Notes under the pieces: generated by a model
Database searches by the model: none
What the model was told of the DNA's origin: nothing
Seen by the model: the letters and a program-made list of their open reading frames with translations, nothing else
Assembly: GCA_964387145.1 (NCBI GenBank)
Contig: CAYLVM010000115.1
Coordinates: 1-7,669 of the forward strand
Source: JAMBLL01 sp964387145
GTDB lineage: Bacteria > Actinomycetota > Acidimicrobiia > Spongiisociales > UBA5794
Reading direction: 5' to 3'
Length of the DNA stretch: 7,669 nucleotides
Program-made: the position numbers and the translations under genes
Shown here: in pieces, positions 5,278 to 7,669 of the stretch
How the letters are laid out: every line of letters starts with the position of its first letter
Position numbering within the stretch: the first letter of the stretch is position 1

Positions 5278-6567
5278 ATGGAACGATCGATCGGAATAGG
5301 GCTCCTCGGGGCCGGAACAGTCGGAGGGGCGCTCGTGCGCAGGCTCGTCGGTGATTCCGACGCGATCGCTGCCAAGACGGGACTGACGTTCGACGTGCGA
5401 CGGATCGGGGTGAACGATCTCGAGCGTGAACGCAGCTTCGAGGTGACCGATGGCCTCCTCACCGATGATCCGTTCGAGGTCGTCAACGACCCCACGGTCG
5501 CGCTCGTCGTCGAGGTCATGGGCGGCAAGCATCCGGCAGGAGATCTCATTCTCGCGGCGCTCGAAGCGGGCAAACCGGTCGTGACCGCAAACAAGGAACT
5601 CATCGCGTCTCGCGGCCCCGAGCTCATCGCTGCTGCCGAGCGTGCCGGTGTGCCACTCCTCTTCGAGGCTGCCGTGGGTGGTGGGATCCCGATCATTCGG
5701 CCACTGTCTGAGACGCTGGCGGGGGAGCGGCTCGACCGCGTGCTCGGCATCGTGAACGGGACGACGAACTACATCCTGACCCAGATGGCCGAGGAGGGAG
5801 CGAGCTACGGTGCCGCTCTCGCCGATGCACAGGAGCTCGGCTACGCCGAGGCGGACCCGACCGCCGATGTTTCGGGTGCAGATGCCGCGGCGAAGGCAGC
5901 GATCTTGGCATCTCTCGCGTTCGGAACGTGGGTGGGTGTCGAGGACGTCTACGCGGAGGGGATCCAAGACCTGAGCGCGGTGGACATGTCGTTCGCAGCA
6001 GAGTTTGGATACGTGGTGAAACTGATCGCGGTCTGTGAGCGGACGGTCGATGGCGTGAGCGCCCGTGTGCACCCTGCAATGGTGCCGCTGGATCATCCGC
6101 TGGCATCGATCCGTGGAGCGATGAACGCCGTGTTCATCGAAGGAGCTGCCATCGGATCGTTGTTGTTCGCCGGGCCGGGGGCGGGTGGAGAGCCGACCGC
6201 GACCGCAGTGCTCGGGGATGTCATCGACGCGGCACGTGAGACGCTCGCCGGTGCCCAGGTGGCACCACGGATACGGTTCTCCCCTGGAGACATGGTTCCT
6301 TTCTCGGATGTCCTGACTCGGTGGTACGTTCGGCTGCAAGTCGACGATCGACCCGGCGTGTTGGCCCAGATCGCTTCAGGGTTCGGCGACGCAGGTGTGT
6401 CGATCCGTTCTGTCTGGCAGGAAGGTGTCGACGACGAGGCGGCTCTGATCGTTGTCACACACAGCGCTCCGGAGGCATCCCAGAGGGATGCCCTCGAGTC
6501 GTTGCGCCAGATCGACGAGGTCATCGAGGTCGCATCTGTGATCCGTGTGCTTGGGGCGACCCCGTGA
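5278..6567 (+). CDS. hom: Homoserine dehydrogenase with ACT domain
   Basis: This 429-residue cytoplasmic enzyme reduces aspartate-4-semialdehyde to homoserine with NAD(P)H, the branch step toward threonine and methionine. The N-terminal Rossmann fold opens at once with GLLGAGTVGG (8-17). TANKEL (103-108) is the usual substrate-side segment. The catalytic domain includes GGGIPIIR (134-141), NGTTNYIL (160-167) and the signature starting LGYAEADP (187), with E191, D197, D202 and catalytic K206 spaced as in the yeast enzyme. The C-terminal ACT domain (about 349-427, from WYVRLQVDDRPGVLAQIA) is the kind that binds an end-product amino acid, so threonine feedback is likely. ATG 5278 was chosen over GTG 5236 because the dinucleotide fold begins directly after it. 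The stop overlaps the thrC start. Homologues in relatives follow lysA directly; here a reversed gene intervenes. Confidence 0.97.
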   Translation: MERSIGIGLLGAGTVGGALVRRLVGDSDAIAAKTGLTFDVRRIGVNDLERERSFEVTDGLLTDDPFEVVNDPTVALVVEVMGGKHPAGDLILAALEAGKPVVTANKELIASRGPELIAAAERAGVPLLFEAAVGGGIPIIRPLSETLAGERLDRVLGIVNGTTNYILTQMAEEGASYGAALADAQELGYAEADPTADVSGADAAAKAAILASLAFGTWVGVEDVYAEGIQDLSAVDMSFAAEFGYVVKLIAVCERTVDGVSARVHPAMVPLDHPLASIRGAMNAVFIEGAAIGSLLFAGPGAGGEPTATAVLGDVIDAARETLAGAQVAPRIRFSPGDMVPFSDVLTRWYVRLQVDDRPGVLAQIASGFGDAGVSIRSVWQEGVDDEAALIVVTHSAPEASQRDALESLRQIDEVIEVASVIRVLGATP

Positions 6568-7586
6568 GATGGCGTGGGGTGATCACCGAGCATCGCGATC
6601 GACTTCCGGTGAGCGATACGACGCCGATCGTCACTCTGCTCGAAGGTGGGACACCGTTGATCCCTGCACCCGCCGTCACGGAGATCGTCGGGCGCGACGT
6701 GTACCTGAAGTTCGAAGGTGTCAACCCGACCGGTTCGTTCAAGGACAGAGGCATGACGCTCGCCGTATCCAAGGCGATCGAGTCTGGTGCAACGGCCGTC
6801 GTGTGTGCGTCGACCGGTAACACGTCTGCGTCTGCAGCCGCGTACGCGGCCCGGGCCGGAATCGACTGCATCGTCGTGCTGCCCTCCGGCAAGATCGCTG
6901 CAGGCAAGCTCGCACAGGCGATCGCCCACGGAGCGACGATCGTACCGATCGATGGGAACTTCGACGACGCTCTTGCGATCGTGATGTCGTTGTCGGAGCG
7001 TTTCGACATGGCACTCGTCAACTCCGTCAACCCCTACCGGATCGAGGCTCAGAAGACCGCCGCCTTCGAGGTCGTCGACGATCTCGGCCATGCACCCGCG
7101 GTCCACGCGCTACCCGTCGGCAACGCCGGAAACATCACGGCTTACTGGAAGGGCTACACCGAGATCGGCGAGAAGCCACAGATGTGGGGGTTCCAGGCTT
7201 CCGGGGCGGCACCGATCGTGTTCGGTGAGGTCTTCGATGAACCAGAAACGGTCGCAACAGCGATCCGGATCGGGAATCCGGCGTCGTGGGACGGTGCGAT
7301 CGAGGCGAGGGATGCGTCGGGTGGCAGGATCGAGGCTGTCACCGATGAGGAGATCCTCACCGCCTACCGCTTCCTTGCAACGAAGGTCGGTGTGTTCTGC
7401 GAGCCGGCGTCGGCGGCAGGTGTTGCTGGGATCATGAAGTTCGCGGGGGATCTCCCCGAAGGAGATGTCGTGTGCACGGTCACCGGCCACGGCCTCAAGG
7501 ACCCTGACACAGCAACCGCCGACATCGAGTTCCCGCCAGCGATCCCGGCAACCCTCGCCGCCGTGACATCAGCCCTGCACCTGTAG
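6564..7586 (+). CDS. thrC: Threonine synthase
   Basis: This 340-residue fold-type II PLP enzyme converts O-phosphohomoserine to threonine and phosphate, the last step of the pathway. PLP binds K60 in NPTGSFKDRGM. ASTGNTSASAAAY (82-94) and the phosphate-gripping PVGNAGN (184-190) are intact, and VTGHGLKDPDTA lies near the C-terminus. The sequence follows closely, by memory, the mycobacterial ThrC from WxGVI through the end, so this is the short actinobacterial type without the extra N-terminal domain. GTG 6564 was chosen because it shares GTGA with the hom stop and gives MRWRGVITEHRDRLPV, the family's beginning; the longer frame is hom read in another phase. GGGG at 6554-6557 may serve as a ribosome site. 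The product of homoserine kinase (thrB) is needed between Hom and ThrC; thrB is not in the window and may lie just to the right. Confidence 0.97.
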   Translation: MRWRGVITEHRDRLPVSDTTPIVTLLEGGTPLIPAPAVTEIVGRDVYLKFEGVNPTGSFKDRGMTLAVSKAIESGATAVVCASTGNTSASAAAYAARAGIDCIVVLPSGKIAAGKLAQAIAHGATIVPIDGNFDDALAIVMSLSERFDMALVNSVNPYRIEAQKTAAFEVVDDLGHAPAVHALPVGNAGNITAYWKGYTEIGEKPQMWGFQASGAAPIVFGEVFDEPETVATAIRIGNPASWDGAIEARDASGGRIEAVTDEEILTAYRFLATKVGVFCEPASAAGVAGIMKFAGDLPEGDVVCTVTGHGLKDPDTATADIEFPPAIPATLAAVTSALHL

Positions 7587-7609
7587 CCGCAGGCCAGGTC
7601 ATCTCGACG

Positions 7610-7644
7610 GTGATCTGTGATCTGTGATCTGTGATCTGTGAACT
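7610..7644 (+). repeat. Heptamer tandem array after thrC
   Basis: Four exact head-to-tail copies of GTGATCT (7610-7637) are followed by a fifth with one change, GTGAACT (7638-7644). The array starts 23 bases after the thrC stop. Just after it, TGTGA (7637-7641) and TCACA (7652-7656) form a small inverted repeat around 10 bases. A 7-bp period does not match the helical turn, so slipped-strand expansion is more likely than a cooperative protein site. Nothing else is seen in 7587-7669. Confidence 0.9.
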
Positions 7645-7669
7645 GTTCCTGTCACACCCACCCCTTACC

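Noticed and set aside
5218..6339. 373-codon minus-strand open frame
   Set aside because: It is fully antisense to hom; its His/Arg/Asp-rich translation has no recognisable motif, and hom motifs are intact on the other strand.
6093..7106. 337-codon minus-strand open frame across hom and thrC
   Set aside because: It is antisense to two certain genes and its composition is typical of a shadow frame.
7637..7656. CRP-like site TGTGA-N10-TCACA
   Set aside because: The central spacing is 10 bases where CRP sites have 6, and the left half is just part of the heptamer array.

Overview
The window is high-GC bacterial DNA, most likely chromosomal, from an actinobacterium. The gene order argS, lysA, hom, thrC on the plus strand matches the order I recall for Mycobacterium and Corynebacterium relatives, where thrB and rho usually follow. 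The proteins read as a lineage distant from those genera, possibly an uncultured Acidimicrobiia-type organism; that placement is inference.

Layout from left to right: a hairpin-bearing repeat at the left edge; a complete minus-strand tRNA-Arg(CCG); argS (211-1989) and lysA (1986-3260), fused by a 4-base GTGA overlap; about 450 bases without a gene that hold two further copies of the left-edge repeat facing each other, a double stem-loop and a possible worn fourth copy; a minus-strand gene for a secreted M23-type protein (3709-5178) convergent with lysA; a 99-base divergent promoter region; hom (5278-6567) and thrC (6564-7586), again fused by a GTGA overlap; and a heptamer tandem array at the right edge.

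Functionally, lysA makes lysine from meso-diaminopimelate, while hom and thrC are two of the three steps from aspartate semialdehyde to threonine. Both branches draw on the same aspartate-derived pool. ArgS charges arginine tRNAs, and one cognate tRNA gene lies divergently beside it. The M23 protein is a predicted cell-surface protein with no obvious metabolic link to its neighbours; it splits an otherwise conserved gene string.

I see no phage, CRISPR, transposase, toxin or new defence system. The parts most worth a second look are the repeat family, whose three clear copies show compensatory base changes in the hairpin; the M23 protein, which keeps its zinc ligands but has Asn for one catalytic His; and the E. 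coli-type ArgRS at an actinobacterial locus.
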